From assembly GCF_032250955.1 (NCBI RefSeq), contig NZ_JAVVES010000002.1:11298-75297 (forward strand): 64,000 bases of DNA, given 5' to 3'. Made by a program: the position numbers and the translations under genes. How positions within the stretch are numbered: the stretch's first letter is position 1; the number at the start of each line of letters is the position of its first letter. Positions 52,606 to 61,618 of the stretch are shown here, piece by piece. A model generated the notes under the pieces. It had not been told where the DNA came from and searched no databases. It worked only from the letters and a program-made list of their open reading frames with translations. This DNA comes from Sulfuriflexus sp032250955. GTDB taxonomy: Bacteria > Pseudomonadota > Gammaproteobacteria > AKS1.

Positions 52606-53349
52606 TCAGCTTTCCGCTACATCATTGCCTGCATCATCAACACCATGCAGATGTTCACTACGAATAACTCGCGGCACGAGCACGCGTGGTTCGATGCTTA
52701 CCGGCTGGTAAACAACACGTTTCTTGTCGGCGTCATAACGCATTTCCACTTCACCTATCAGCGGGAAGTCCTTGCGGAACGGGTGACCGACAAAACCATA
52801 ATCAGTAAGAATACGACGTAGATCCGGATGGCCTTCAAACATAATGCCGAACAGGTCAAAGGCTTCACGTTCAAACCAGTTGGCACCATTCCAGATCGAT
52901 ACCACGGAATCGACCACCGGCAGTTCACTGTCGACAAAGGTTCGAACACGTAGCCGACGATTATGTTTGTATGAAATGAGGTGGTAAACCGTTGCAAAGC
53001 GCTCGCCCCGCCATTTGGCTTCACGAGGCTCACTGTCATCGACCCCGCGACTGAAACCGGTACCACTCGCGTAGTTGGTCTCCCATTCGACCATGCCATA
53101 ATCACTGTAATCCACGCCGCAAACATCGAGCAACTGGGCGAAGGCAAACCCGGGCTCATCACGTAATGCCTTACAGATGTTTATCAGCTCCTGACGCGGC
53201 ACTTCCAGGGTTACTTCACCCACCGCCAGAATGACCTTTACAGATTGCTCGGCAAAACGCTCCTGCAAACGCTCAGCGAAGAGTTGCAGCGCGGATGGCG
53301 CTACTGTTTCTTCGCTTTCAGTTTCAATTTCAGTCGTGTCATCAGTCAT
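52606..53349 (-). CDS. nuoC: NADH-quinone oxidoreductase subunit C
   Basis: A 247-residue 30-kDa-type subunit at the junction of the peripheral arm. Conserved VSIWNGANWFEREAFDLFGIMFEGHPDLRRIL and the C-terminal FRKDFPLIGE are seen. About 40 residues longer at the N-terminus than minimal family members, with an acidic ETESEE stretch. ATG 53349 is chosen; upstream in-frame codons lie inside nuoB and are not conserved. Confidence 0.95.
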   Translation of the reverse strand: MTDDTTEIETESEETVAPSALQLFAERLQERFAEQSVKVILAVGEVTLEVPRQELINICKALRDEPGFAFAQLLDVCGVDYSDYGMVEWETNYASGTGFSRGVDDSEPREAKWRGERFATVYHLISYKHNRRLRVRTFVDSELPVVDSVVSIWNGANWFEREAFDLFGIMFEGHPDLRRILTDYGFVGHPFRKDFPLIGEVEMRYDADKKRVVYQPVSIEPRVLVPRVIRSEHLHGVDDAGNDVAES

Positions 53350-53368
53350 GCAACGGACTCTTATTTGG

Positions 53369-53848
53369 TTATGTGCGCGCGATCGTGTTGGTGCGCTTGA
53401 TCTTGTTTTGCAACTGCATGATGCCATAGATAAGGGCTTCCGCCGTCGGCGGACAACCCGGTACGTAGACATCAACCGGTACGATGCGATCACAACCACG
53501 CACTACCGAATAGGAATAATGGTAATAGCCGCCACCATTGGCGCAGGAGCCCATTGAGATCACCCAGCGTGGCTCGGCCATCTGGTCATAGACCTTGCGC
53601 AGGGCCGGCGCCATTTTGTTAACCAGGGTGCCGGCTACAATCATCACGTCTGACTGGCGCGGGCTTGGACGAAAGATGATGCCGAAACGATCCAGATCGT
53701 AACGCGCGGCAGCCGCGTGCATCATTTCCACCGCGCAACAGGCCAGGCCGAAGGTCATTGGCCACATGGAACCCGTGCGGGCCCAGTTAATCAACTTGTC
53801 GGCCGAGGTGGTGGCAAAACCCTTTTCAAATACGCCGTCTATTCCCAT
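53369..53848 (-). CDS. nuoB: NADH-quinone oxidoreductase subunit B
   Basis: A 159-residue subunit carrying cluster N2, the electron donor to quinone. Cluster cysteines: the tandem pair in FGLACCAVEMM, one in SMGSCANGGG and one in VPGCPP. Start ATG 53848 overlaps the nuoA stop by 10 bp; the ORF beyond lies in nuoA. Confidence 0.97.
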   Translation of the reverse strand: MGIDGVFEKGFATTSADKLINWARTGSMWPMTFGLACCAVEMMHAAAARYDLDRFGIIFRPSPRQSDVMIVAGTLVNKMAPALRKVYDQMAEPRWVISMGSCANGGGYYHYSYSVVRGCDRIVPVDVYVPGCPPTAEALIYGIMQLQNKIKRTNTIART

Positions 53849-54195
53849 TCGAGAGCACCTTTCTTCCATTCATAGATAAAGCCAATGACAAGAATACCGA
53901 GAAACACCGCCATAGCCGCGAAACCGAACCAACCCAGTTGGTCCAGCACAACAGCCCAGGGGAACAGGAACGCAATCTCGAGATCGAAAATAATAAACAG
54001 GATGGCGACGAGGTAGTAGCGCACGTCGAATTTCATGCGGGAGTCTTCAAAGGCCTCGAAACCGCACTCATAAGCGGAAAGCTTTTCATCATCAGGGCGA
54101 TTCGGCCCCATGACCCAGCCCAGGGCCAGCATGACAACGCCGACCGCGCTGCCGACGAGAATAAAGATTAAAACGGGCAGATAGTTCTCAAGCAT
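53839..54195 (-). CDS. nuoA: NADH-quinone oxidoreductase subunit A
   Basis: A 118-residue three-helix membrane subunit; conserved YECGFEAFEDSRMKFDVRYYLVAILFIIFDLEIAFLFPW is intact, including the charged residues near the quinone site. First gene of the 14-gene nuo operon; its promoter is about 90 bp upstream. Confidence 0.97.
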   Translation of the reverse strand: MLENYLPVLIFILVGSAVGVVMLALGWVMGPNRPDDEKLSAYECGFEAFEDSRMKFDVRYYLVAILFIIFDLEIAFLFPWAVVLDQLGWFGFAAMAVFLGILVIGFIYEWKKGALEWE

Positions 54196-54282
54196 GGAAC
54201 TTTAACCCCTTTAATAGATCTGGACGTAAATCAAAATGATACATCAGTTATTGTTCTTATGTCTGACTACAAAACGAATGGA

Positions 54283-54311
54283 AGTATGGCCAGCACGGAA
54301 ATTTGTGTCAA
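54283..54311 (-). promoter_or_regulatory. Sigma-70 promoter of the nuo operon
   Basis: On the minus strand, TTGACA (54311-54306) and CATACT (54288-54283) separated by exactly 17 bp; predicted start near 54276, giving an 80-nt leader before nuoA. The -35 is a perfect match. Confidence 0.72.
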
Positions 54312-54375
54312 GTTTGTTAAAAACCGTTTTTTTATTTATTTTCAGGGGGTTGACACATTTTTTTATGGTCATAAA

Positions 54376-54405
54376 AAAACGGTATCACAAAAGTGATACC
54401 GTTTT
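54376..54405 (-). terminator. Terminator between tRNA-Leu and nuo operon
   Basis: Perfect 13-bp stem (54376-54388 with 54393-54405; core ACGGTATCAC), 4-nt loop, followed on the minus strand by TTTTTTT. It ends the secG/tRNA-Leu transcript before the nuo promoter. Confidence 0.9.
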
Positions 54406-54408
54406 ATG

Positions 54409-54433
54409 AATGGTGCCGAAGGTGCCTCGAACC
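54409..54433 (-). pseudogene. tRNA-Leu 3'-end fragment
   Basis: AATGGTGCCGAAGG (54409-54422) exactly repeats the 3' flank, CCA and acceptor strand of the neighbouring tRNA-Leu (54524-54537); the following TGCCTCGAACC is a shortened version of its T-arm. This is a partial tRNA copy lying between the tRNA and the terminator. No D-arm or anticodon arm follows. Confidence 0.7.
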
Positions 54434-54525
54434 ATCGGAGATAGTTGAGGTACTCACAATGAACCCCGCCAGCGGAGGGTCTGTGAGCCAGGACGAAAGC
54501 CGAAGCCACATCCTGCTGTTATAAA

Positions 54526-54610
54526 TGGTGCCGAAGGCCGGACTCGAACCGGCACGGGTCTCCCCACCACCCCCTCAAGATGGCGTGTCTACCAATTCCA
54601 CCACTTCGGC
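54526..54610 (-). tRNA. tRNA-Leu (GAG)
   Basis: 85 nt including encoded CCA. Acceptor GCCGAAG/CTTCGGC; anticodon stem CCATC/GGTGG with loop TTGAGGG giving anticodon GAG; a class II variable arm; T-loop TTCGAGT. It occupies the position of leuU downstream of secG, as in E. coli. Confidence 0.95.
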
Positions 54611-54672
54611 AAAAAGGCGGCCTATTGTAACCTCATGTTGTGCAACATGGCAGGCCTGAAATTGAAATGTTT

Positions 54673-55080
54673 TTACTCCGGGATATTACCAGTAGCATCA
54701 GTGTTCCCGAACTGACCATCTGTGGACTTCGGAACGGTCGGAACGTCTGTATCGACAGCCGGCACTTCCGTCTCGGGCACATCCGGTATCTGGGCGGCGG
54801 GTTGTCTTTCAGCCGGGATACTGATGTCAACGTCCTGGCTTTCCTGGACCGACTCACGTGTGAAATAAGCCAGGCTCAGGCTGGTGATAAAAAAGCCGGC
54901 GGCCAACACGGCTGTCAGGCGGGTCAGGAACGATGCCGAGCCCTGGCTACCAAATACGGTCCCCGAGGAGCCGCTGCCAAAGGCGGCACCGGCATCCGCC
55001 CCCTTGCCGTGCTGTATGAGTATGAGGGCTATCAGGCCGATGGCAAGAAGTACGTGAATAACAAGTAGAACTGTGAACAT
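54673..55080 (-). CDS. secG: Protein translocase subunit SecG
   Basis: A 135-residue membrane subunit of the SecYEG channel that speeds preprotein export. Two membrane segments (about 2-22 and 53-72) flank the conserved LIQHGKGADAGAAFGSGSSGTVFG loop. The C-terminal tail is long and acidic/proline-rich (E. coli SecG is 110 residues). Follows tpiA by 13 bp; tRNA-Leu lies 62 bp downstream. Confidence 0.94.
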   Translation of the reverse strand: MFTVLLVIHVLLAIGLIALILIQHGKGADAGAAFGSGSSGTVFGSQGSASFLTRLTAVLAAGFFITSLSLAYFTRESVQESQDVDISIPAERQPAAQIPDVPETEVPAVDTDVPTVPKSTDGQFGNTDATGNIPE

Positions 55081-55093
55081 AATCCTTCAGCCT

Positions 55094-55849
55094 TTAAGGC
55101 GCGGCACTGCAGATCTTGAGGAAATCCTCAGCATCCAGTGAAGCACCGCCAATCAGCCCGCCATCAATATCGGGCTTGGAAAATAACTCGGTCGCGTTTG
55201 CCCCTTTGACACTGCCGCCGTAGAGGATCTGGACCTTGTCAGCGACAGCCGCGTCGTGCTCGGCAATACGGCTGCGGATGAAGGCGTGCACGTCCTGGGC
55301 CTGTTCCGGACTCGCGGTCATGCCGGTACCAATCGCCCAGACCGGCTCGTAGGCAATCACCCCGTCAGCCAGTGCGGCCACGCCTTCCAGCTCAATCACC
55401 GCATCCAGCTGGCGGGCAACCACTTCTTCAGTTATACCCTGCTCGCGCTCGGCAAGGGTCTCACCCACGCACAAAATCGGGGTCAGGCCGGCGGCACGGG
55501 CAACTGCATATTTTTGGGCCACCAGGGCATCGTCTTCACCATACAGGCTGCGACGCTCGGAATGACCAACAATCACATACTGGCAACCGAAGTCCTTGAG
55601 CATGGAGGCGGAAATCTCACCGGTAAAGGCGCCGGCGCTCTCCGTGGAGAGATTCTGGGCACCCAGACCGATTATTGTACCGGCAATCATCTGCTCGACA
55701 TCCGCGAGAAAGACATAAGAAGGACAAACTACAACGGCAGACTTGGTGACATTGCCGAGACCGGCCTTGATACCGTCCAGCAACACCTTCACGCTGTCTC
55801 GAGAACCATTCATTTTCCAGTTCCCGGCTACCATAATCTGTCTTGCCAT
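55094..55849 (-). CDS. tpiA: Triose-phosphate isomerase
   Basis: A 251-residue TIM-barrel enzyme interconverting dihydroxyacetone phosphate and glyceraldehyde-3-phosphate. Catalytic residues are visible: GNWKMNG (N and K), VIVGHSERR (H) and IAYEPVWAIGTG (E), plus the phosphate loop ILYGGSVKGAN. It is inserted between glmM and secG relative to E. coli, as in pseudomonads and Xanthomonas. Confidence 0.98.
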   Translation of the reverse strand: MARQIMVAGNWKMNGSRDSVKVLLDGIKAGLGNVTKSAVVVCPSYVFLADVEQMIAGTIIGLGAQNLSTESAGAFTGEISASMLKDFGCQYVIVGHSERRSLYGEDDALVAQKYAVARAAGLTPILCVGETLAEREQGITEEVVARQLDAVIELEGVAALADGVIAYEPVWAIGTGMTASPEQAQDVHAFIRSRIAEHDAAVADKVQILYGGSVKGANATELFSKPDIDGGLIGGASLDAEDFLKICSAAP

Positions 55850-55977
55850 GCCTTTTTCCTCTAGGGTTTATTCGAAAGCGCGGCAAGCTTACCGGGGCAG
55901 CACTTAAAAATCAATCAGTGCGGCCATGCTAAGCGCGAAAATTTACCGTAAATGAAGGATATAGACCCCAACGCGCC

Positions 55978-57342
55978 TTAACCCGCCGTCGCCACCCGGG
56001 CCGTTTGTGCCGCGGCCTCGCGTACCGCCGTGGCCAGCTCCCCGGCAAGCCGGTCGACCAGTTCGGCATCCTGCCCTTCGACCATGACACGCAATAACGG
56101 CTCGGTACCCGAGGCACGCAACAGGATACGGCCGGTATCCGCAAGCTGCTCTTTCGCAGACTCCATGACGGCCTGCACTTCACTGGCCTGCGCAAGGTTA
56201 AAATCAGAATTCACGGGCACATTAAGCAGGGTCTGCGGATACTGGTGCATCCCGGCAGCGAGCTGGGCAAGACTTTTACCGGTGGTCTGCATGGCCCCCA
56301 GCACCTGCAAGGCAGCAACGGTACCGTCACCGGTGGTAGTTCGATCCAGACAAATAATATGCCCTGAACTCTCCCCACCAATGGCCCAGCCCCCCTGGCG
56401 AAGCATATCCATGACGTAACGATCGCCAACCCCGGCCCGCTTGAAGTCGATACCCTTTTCATTCAGGGCGTGCTCAAGACCGAGGTTACTCATGACAGTA
56501 CCGACCACGGTGCCGTTAAGGGTACCTTCGCGCAAACGCGAGACCGCAATGATGTACAAGATTTGATCACCATCCACGAGTTCACCTTCGGCATCGACCA
56601 TGATCAAGCGGTCACCGTCGCCGTCCAGAGCGATGCCGACATCTGCCTGGTTTGCCAGCACGGCGGCCTGCAGGGCCTGCGGCCTGGTCGAGCCAAAGCC
56701 CTCATTGATGTTCAGGCCGTCCGGTTCAGCACCAATGGTAATCACCTCTGCGCCCAGCTCGGCAAAGACGCTCGGTGCCACGTGATAAGTCGCGCCATGA
56801 GCACAGTCAATCACCAGCCGCATCCCCTTGAAGTTCATGCTTAACGGGATAGTGCTTTTACAAAACTCGATATAACGGCCCGAGGCATCGACCACGCGCG
56901 AAGCCTTGCCGAGTTTGGCCGAATCTACCGTGGTCATTGGTTTATCCAGCTCGGCCTCAATGGCCAACTCGACCTCATCCGGCAATTTGGTGCCATCGGC
57001 CGAGAAAAACTTGATGCCATTGTCGTAAAAGGGATTATGCGAGGCGCTGATGACAATGCCCGCGTTGGCGTGAAAGGTTCGCGTCAGGTAGGCAATCGCC
57101 GGTGTCGGCATCGGCCCCAGCAAACGGATATTGACCCCGGCGGCTGACAGGCCCGCCTCCAGCGCTGACTCGAACATGTAGCCGGAGATGCGCGTGTCTT
57201 TGCCAATCAGGACGGTGTTATTACCGCCGTTCGCCAGCACCCGGCCGGCCGCCCAGCCCAGGCGCATGATAAAGGCCGGGGTGACCGGCTCTATACCCAC
57301 CCGGCCGCGTACACCGTCTGTTCCAAAATAACGTCTTGTCAC
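55978..57342 (-). CDS. glmM: Phosphoglucosamine mutase
   Basis: A 454-residue alpha-D-phosphohexomutase converting glucosamine-6-P to glucosamine-1-P for peptidoglycan and LPS. The phosphoserine loop is VISASHNPFYDNGIKFF, the metal loop ALDGDGDRLIMVD, the sugar-specificity loop GGESSGHIIC and the phosphate-binding RASGTEPLLRVM. Conserved position after folP. Confidence 0.97.
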   Translation of the reverse strand: MTRRYFGTDGVRGRVGIEPVTPAFIMRLGWAAGRVLANGGNNTVLIGKDTRISGYMFESALEAGLSAAGVNIRLLGPMPTPAIAYLTRTFHANAGIVISASHNPFYDNGIKFFSADGTKLPDEVELAIEAELDKPMTTVDSAKLGKASRVVDASGRYIEFCKSTIPLSMNFKGMRLVIDCAHGATYHVAPSVFAELGAEVITIGAEPDGLNINEGFGSTRPQALQAAVLANQADVGIALDGDGDRLIMVDAEGELVDGDQILYIIAVSRLREGTLNGTVVGTVMSNLGLEHALNEKGIDFKRAGVGDRYVMDMLRQGGWAIGGESSGHIICLDRTTTGDGTVAALQVLGAMQTTGKSLAQLAAGMHQYPQTLLNVPVNSDFNLAQASEVQAVMESAKEQLADTGRILLRASGTEPLLRVMVEGQDAELVDRLAGELATAVREAAAQTARVATAG

Positions 57343-57413
57343 TCTATATACCCTGACTATTAACCTTAGGACTATGGGGAGTATTTTAGCCTAAAACACG
57401 AGAAAAATATTGC

Positions 57414-58259
57414 TTAATCCGTCACATACCCGGTCTTCACTGCCATGACCGTCTTGACACAATCCACCGCGGCCCTCACATCATGGCTGCGCAGGATATG
57501 CACACCCTGCATAAGCGCGAGGGTCTGAAGTGCAATCGTGCCATACAGTCGCTGGTCTGGTTCAGCGCCCAGGATCCGCCCCAACATGGACTTGCGCGAC
57601 ACCCCGATCAACAGCGGCAGACCCGCCACCGTAAAGGCCGACAATTCGCGCATGAGCTGCAGGTTGTGTGCAAGGCTTTTGCCGAAACCAAACCCCGGGT
57701 CGAGGATAATCCTGTCACGCGCTATACCCGCCTGCTCACAGGCGGCAATCCGTGCCTGCAGGAAATCCTTCACCTCCAGGGTAACGTTCTCATAGGCCGG
57801 TTGCTTTTGCATGGTGCCGGGACTGCCCTGCATATGCATCAGGCATACCGGCACACCCAGGCTGGCCACCGTTTCAGTCGCACCTTCAGCACGCAAGGCA
57901 TTGACGTCATTGATCAGACCCGCGCCGGCCGTAATCGCTGCGCGCATAACTGCCGGTTTGACCGTATCAATCGAAAGAGGTACATCAACTTCCTGGTGCA
58001 GCCTTTCGATAACAGGAATAACCCGGTCCAGTTCTTCATCAAGTGAAACCGCCTCGGCACCGGGACGTGTCGACTCACCACCAATATCAATAATGGCCGC
58101 ACCCTCGGCACACATCTGCACGGCATGTCTGACGGCGGCATCGCCGGTATTGTGTTGCCCACCATCGGAAAACGAATCGGGCGTTACATTGAGGATGCCC
58201 ATGACTTGCGGCGTACGCAGATCCAGAACGCGACCGTTACAATCAAGTTCGTTACTCAT
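57414..58259 (-). CDS. folP: Dihydropteroate synthase
   Basis: A 281-residue TIM-barrel enzyme joining p-aminobenzoate and dihydropterin pyrophosphate in folate synthesis; target of sulfonamides. Motifs: GILNVTPDSFSDGG, IDIGGESTRPGA, DPGFGFGKSLAHN and GVSRKSMLG. Intact. Between ftsH and glmM as in E. coli, but separated from ftsH by a 357-bp repeat-bearing spacer. Confidence 0.97.
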   Translation of the reverse strand: MSNELDCNGRVLDLRTPQVMGILNVTPDSFSDGGQHNTGDAAVRHAVQMCAEGAAIIDIGGESTRPGAEAVSLDEELDRVIPVIERLHQEVDVPLSIDTVKPAVMRAAITAGAGLINDVNALRAEGATETVASLGVPVCLMHMQGSPGTMQKQPAYENVTLEVKDFLQARIAACEQAGIARDRIILDPGFGFGKSLAHNLQLMRELSAFTVAGLPLLIGVSRKSMLGRILGAEPDQRLYGTIALQTLALMQGVHILRSHDVRAAVDCVKTVMAVKTGYVTD

Positions 58260-58306
58260 GCGCCGATTCTAAACGCTTTTGTGCCGTATATAAAACATGA
58301 TGAGAA

Positions 58307-58565
58307 ATTGATGATTGCTGGCTCATAGAAGCCTTGCAGGCTTCATTATAAGTACCCTAACCTTCGCCCCGAAGGTTCAAGGCAATTGCTGATTGATGAT
58401 CAGATATGGGGTGCTCGTTCTTTTTGTCAAAAAGTTCTTCCTGACATGGGCTTTCTTACCGCAAAGCACGCTAAGAGCGCGAAGATATGAGGCTTACTTT
58501 GCGAAACTTCGCGCACTTTGCGGTAAATCCTTCAAATCATCAATCATCCATTCGCAATCATCAAT
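58307..58565. repeat. Repeat-rich spacer between folP and ftsH
   Basis: The 12-mer ATTGATGATTGC (58307-58318) recurs in inverted form (58554-58565), with further degenerate copies near 58387 and 58536. Between them lie two facing arms containing ACCGCAAAG and CTTTGCGGT. A GAAGCC/GGCTTC hairpin sits at 58328-58344. Such nested short repeats suggest an old mobile or REP-like insertion. No ORF is supported here. Confidence 0.55.
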
Positions 58566-58566
58566 C

Positions 58567-58599
58567 AAAAAAACGCCCCGCTATTGCGGGGCGTTTTTT
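58567..58599 (-). terminator. Terminator after ftsH
   Basis: AAACGCCCCGC (58571-58581) pairs with GCGGGGCGTTT (58586-58596), loop TATT, with A- and T-runs on both sides. It lies 18 bp past the ftsH stop and implies folP has its own promoter. Confidence 0.88.
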
Positions 58600-58616
58600 A
58601 ATACAGCCATGTTGGC

Positions 58617-60545
58617 CTAGTGCTCACTGGCGGGGTCACCGATTGGCGTATCACCCGTTTTGGCTTCCGCACCCTTGTCATTGGATGAGTCATCCGGGCT
58701 GCTGTCGCTTTTATCCGTCCAGTCTTCCGGTGGCCGTGGTACCTTGCCTTCCATGATGTCATTGATCTGACTCAGTTCAATCGTTTCATACTTAATCAGG
58801 GCCTGGGCCATGGTGTGCAGCTTGTCGATATTTTCCTTGAGCAGGGTTTCGGCACGTTCATAGTTACGGTCAATGAACTGACGAATCTCTTCATCGATGG
58901 CATGTGAAGTCTCATCAGAGACTTCCTTGTGCTTGGCCACCGAGTGACCGAGGAAGACTTCGCCTTCTTCCTCACTATAGGTTAACGGCCCGAGCTTTTG
59001 CGACAAGCCCCACTTGGTAACCATGTTACGGGCAATCTCTGTGGCCCGCTGGATATCGTTTGATGCACCGGTCGTTACCGCCTCCGGACCAAAGATAAGC
59101 TCTTCAGCAATACGCCCGCCAAACAGGGTTGATATCTGGCTCTCCAGACGGTTCTTGCTGTAGCTGTAACGATCCCCTTCCGGCAGGAACAGGGTGACAC
59201 CCAAAGCGCGGCCACGCGGGATGATCGTCACCTTGTGGACGGGATCATGCTCCGGCACAAGGCGACCGATGATGGCATGCCCGGCTTCATGGTAGGCCGT
59301 GAGTTTTTTCTCCTCGTCGGTCATGACCATGGAACGACGCTCGGCGCCCATCATGATCTTGTCCTTGGCACGTTCAAAATCGTTCATGTCCACGGTGCGC
59401 TTGTTGGCGCGGGCCGCGAACAGGGCCGCTTCGTTGACGAGGTTCGCAAGATCAGCGCCCGAGAAACCCGGTGTGCCACGGGCGATGATGCGGGCATCAA
59501 CGTCATCAGATATCGGCACCTTACGCATGTGGACCTTGAGGATCTGGTCCCGACCACGCACATCCGGCAGGGGCACGACGACCTGGCGGTCGAAACGACC
59601 CGGACGTAACAAGGCAGGGTCAAGTACATCAGGACGGTTGGTCGCGGCAATGACGATCACGCCCTCGTTGCCCTCAAAACCGTCCATTTCCACCAGCAGC
59701 TGGTTCAGGGTCTGTTCACGCTCATCGTGCCCGCCACCCAGACCGGCACCACGGTGTCGACCGACGGCATCGATTTCGTCAATGAAGATAATACACGGCG
59801 CCTGCTTCTTGGCCTGCTCGAACATATCGCGCACACGCGAGGCACCGACACCGACAAACATTTCAACAAAGTCAGAGCCGGAAATGGTAAAGAACGGTAC
59901 CTTGGCCTCACCGGCAATCGCTCTGGCCAGCAGGGTCTTACCCGTACCCGGGTTACCGACCATGAGTACGCCACGCGGGATCTTGCCGCCCAGTTTCTGG
60001 AACTTGGACGGGTCACGCAGGAATTCCACCAGCTCGGAGACCTCATCCTTGGCCTCTTCGACCCCGGCAACATCATTAAAGGTAACCTTGATCTGATCTT
60101 CGCCGAGCATACGCGCACGGCTCTTGCCGAACGACATGGCACCGCGGCCACCGCCGCCGCCCTGCATCTGGCGCATAAAGAAGATCCAGACCCCAATCAG
60201 TAACAGGATGGGTAACAGGCTAAAGAACAGCTCGGTCAAAAAGCCCGGGCGTTCCGGCTCCTTGCCATTGACGATCACGCCGTTTTTCATCAAGTCGCCG
60301 ATCAAGACCTGGTTCTCGGTCTCCGGACTGTAGGTCGTGAACTCGCTGCCATCCTGGTAGGCACCGCGAATATTCCGGCCCTGGATGGTCACGCTCTGGA
60401 CACGCTGGCCCTTTACGTCGGAATAGAACTGCGAATAACTGACCTCCTTCGAGATAGCGTTCGGTGCCTGGAAGTTACTGAAGACGGCCACGAGAATCGT
60501 ACCTATGACCACCCACAGAATGAGTGTTTTTCCCATATCACCCAA
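58617..60545 (-). CDS. ftsH: ATP-dependent zinc metalloprotease FtsH
   Basis: A 642-residue membrane-anchored AAA+ protease that degrades misfolded membrane proteins and regulators such as LpxC and sigma-32. Two N-terminal membrane helices (about 6-24 and 100-121), Walker A GNPGTGKT, Walker B IIFIDEIDAVG, SRH ATNRPDVLDPALLRPGRFD, and zinc motif HEAGH. The C-terminal tail is acidic and serine-rich. Follows rlmE by 82 bp. Confidence 0.97.
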   Translation of the reverse strand: MGDMGKTLILWVVIGTILVAVFSNFQAPNAISKEVSYSQFYSDVKGQRVQSVTIQGRNIRGAYQDGSEFTTYSPETENQVLIGDLMKNGVIVNGKEPERPGFLTELFFSLLPILLLIGVWIFFMRQMQGGGGGRGAMSFGKSRARMLGEDQIKVTFNDVAGVEEAKDEVSELVEFLRDPSKFQKLGGKIPRGVLMVGNPGTGKTLLARAIAGEAKVPFFTISGSDFVEMFVGVGASRVRDMFEQAKKQAPCIIFIDEIDAVGRHRGAGLGGGHDEREQTLNQLLVEMDGFEGNEGVIVIAATNRPDVLDPALLRPGRFDRQVVVPLPDVRGRDQILKVHMRKVPISDDVDARIIARGTPGFSGADLANLVNEAALFAARANKRTVDMNDFERAKDKIMMGAERRSMVMTDEEKKLTAYHEAGHAIIGRLVPEHDPVHKVTIIPRGRALGVTLFLPEGDRYSYSKNRLESQISTLFGGRIAEELIFGPEAVTTGASNDIQRATEIARNMVTKWGLSQKLGPLTYSEEEGEVFLGHSVAKHKEVSDETSHAIDEEIRQFIDRNYERAETLLKENIDKLHTMAQALIKYETIELSQINDIMEGKVPRPPEDWTDKSDSSPDDSSNDKGAEAKTGDTPIGDPASEH

Positions 60546-60627
60546 TGTCTTAATCCTATTGTTTCGGTCCGAAACTGAACCTTATTTAAAGATAGTTTAC
60601 CCCGCCAAATAAGCGGTGCAAGTTAAA

Positions 60628-61254
60628 TCATGTTACGCCATTGAATCCGCGTCCGACCAGGTAGACCTCGCGTGAGCGCGGCCGCGAGGCTTTCGGTTTG
60701 CGCGACTGTACTTTTGTAAATGCCGCGCGCAGAGTGCGCAAATATTCATCAAAGCCTTCACCTTGAAACACCTTGACCAGTATATCGCCACCTTCGCGAA
60801 GAATCTTATTCGCCAAATCAAGCGTTAGTTCGGCCAAATACATGGCGCGAGGCTGATCCACACCGGACATACCACTCATATTGGGGGCCATATCCGACAT
60901 TACAAGGTCTGCTTTCTGGCCGTTCAGGGTGAGCAGGAGTCGATTCAGCACCTCTTCCTCACGAAAATCACCCTCGATAATCTCCACATTAGCAAGCGAG
61001 GACATTGGCAGAATATCCAGCGCAATCACCCGGCCATGCTTGCCGACGAGGTTGGCCGCGAGCTGTGACCAGCCACCGGGGGCCGCACCGAGGTCAACGA
61101 CTGTCATGCCGGGCTTGATGAGGCGGTCTTTTTCCTGAATTTCCAACAACTTGTAGATGGCGCGCGAACGATAGCCCTCTTTCTGGGCCATTTTCACGTA
61201 TTCGTCATCAAAATGCTCTTTTAACCAGCGGCCACTGCTTTTACTGCGCGCCAT
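60628..61254 (-). CDS. rlmE: 23S rRNA (uridine(2552)-2'-O)-methyltransferase RlmE
   Basis: A 208-residue FtsJ-fold methyltransferase acting on U2552 of the A-loop. K-D-K-E elements: K in GYRSRAIYKLLEI, SAM motif VVDLGAAPGGWSQ, D in VMSDMAPNMSG and K in ILVKVFQGEGF. Divergent from yhbY across a 64-bp spacer, as in E. coli. Confidence 0.97.
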   Translation of the reverse strand: MARSKSSGRWLKEHFDDEYVKMAQKEGYRSRAIYKLLEIQEKDRLIKPGMTVVDLGAAPGGWSQLAANLVGKHGRVIALDILPMSSLANVEIIEGDFREEEVLNRLLLTLNGQKADLVMSDMAPNMSGMSGVDQPRAMYLAELTLDLANKILREGGDILVKVFQGEGFDEYLRTLRAAFTKVQSRKPKASRPRSREVYLVGRGFNGVT

Positions 61255-61318
61255 ATCTCTATCCTGTGGAAGGCGCTATACTCTGCGCCCTGTTTTTGCT
61301 CACCCGGACCCGTATTGT

Positions 61319-61618
61319 ATGTCACTTTCCAACCAACAGATACGCCACCTGCGTGGCCTCGCTCATTCCCTGAAGGTCATCGTCAGTCTCGGTGCCAAGG
61401 GCCTGACTGATAGCGTACTCGATGAGATCGATAACGCCCTGTCACGGCATGAGTTGCTGAAGATCCGGGTCAATGTCGGTGATCGTGAAGAACGCGACGC
61501 GATCATCGAACAGATTATCGAGCGCACCGATGCCGAGCTGATCCAGCGCATAGGCCATATCGCCACCCTGTTTCGGCAGAACCCGGACAAGCCACGTATT
61601 GATCCGGGCAAGCGCTAA
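61319..61618 (+). CDS. yhbY: Ribosome assembly RNA-binding protein YhbY (CRM domain)
   Basis: A 99-residue single CRM domain, IF3-C-like fold, associated with pre-50S particles. Conserved LRGLAHSLKVIVSLGAKGLTDSVL and ELLKIRVN segments, with the GxxG loop in GAKG. Divergent from rlmE; its 3' end overlaps a possible small opposite-strand ORF by 4 bp. Confidence 0.95.
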   Translation: MSLSNQQIRHLRGLAHSLKVIVSLGAKGLTDSVLDEIDNALSRHELLKIRVNVGDREERDAIIEQIIERTDAELIQRIGHIATLFRQNPDKPRIDPGKR

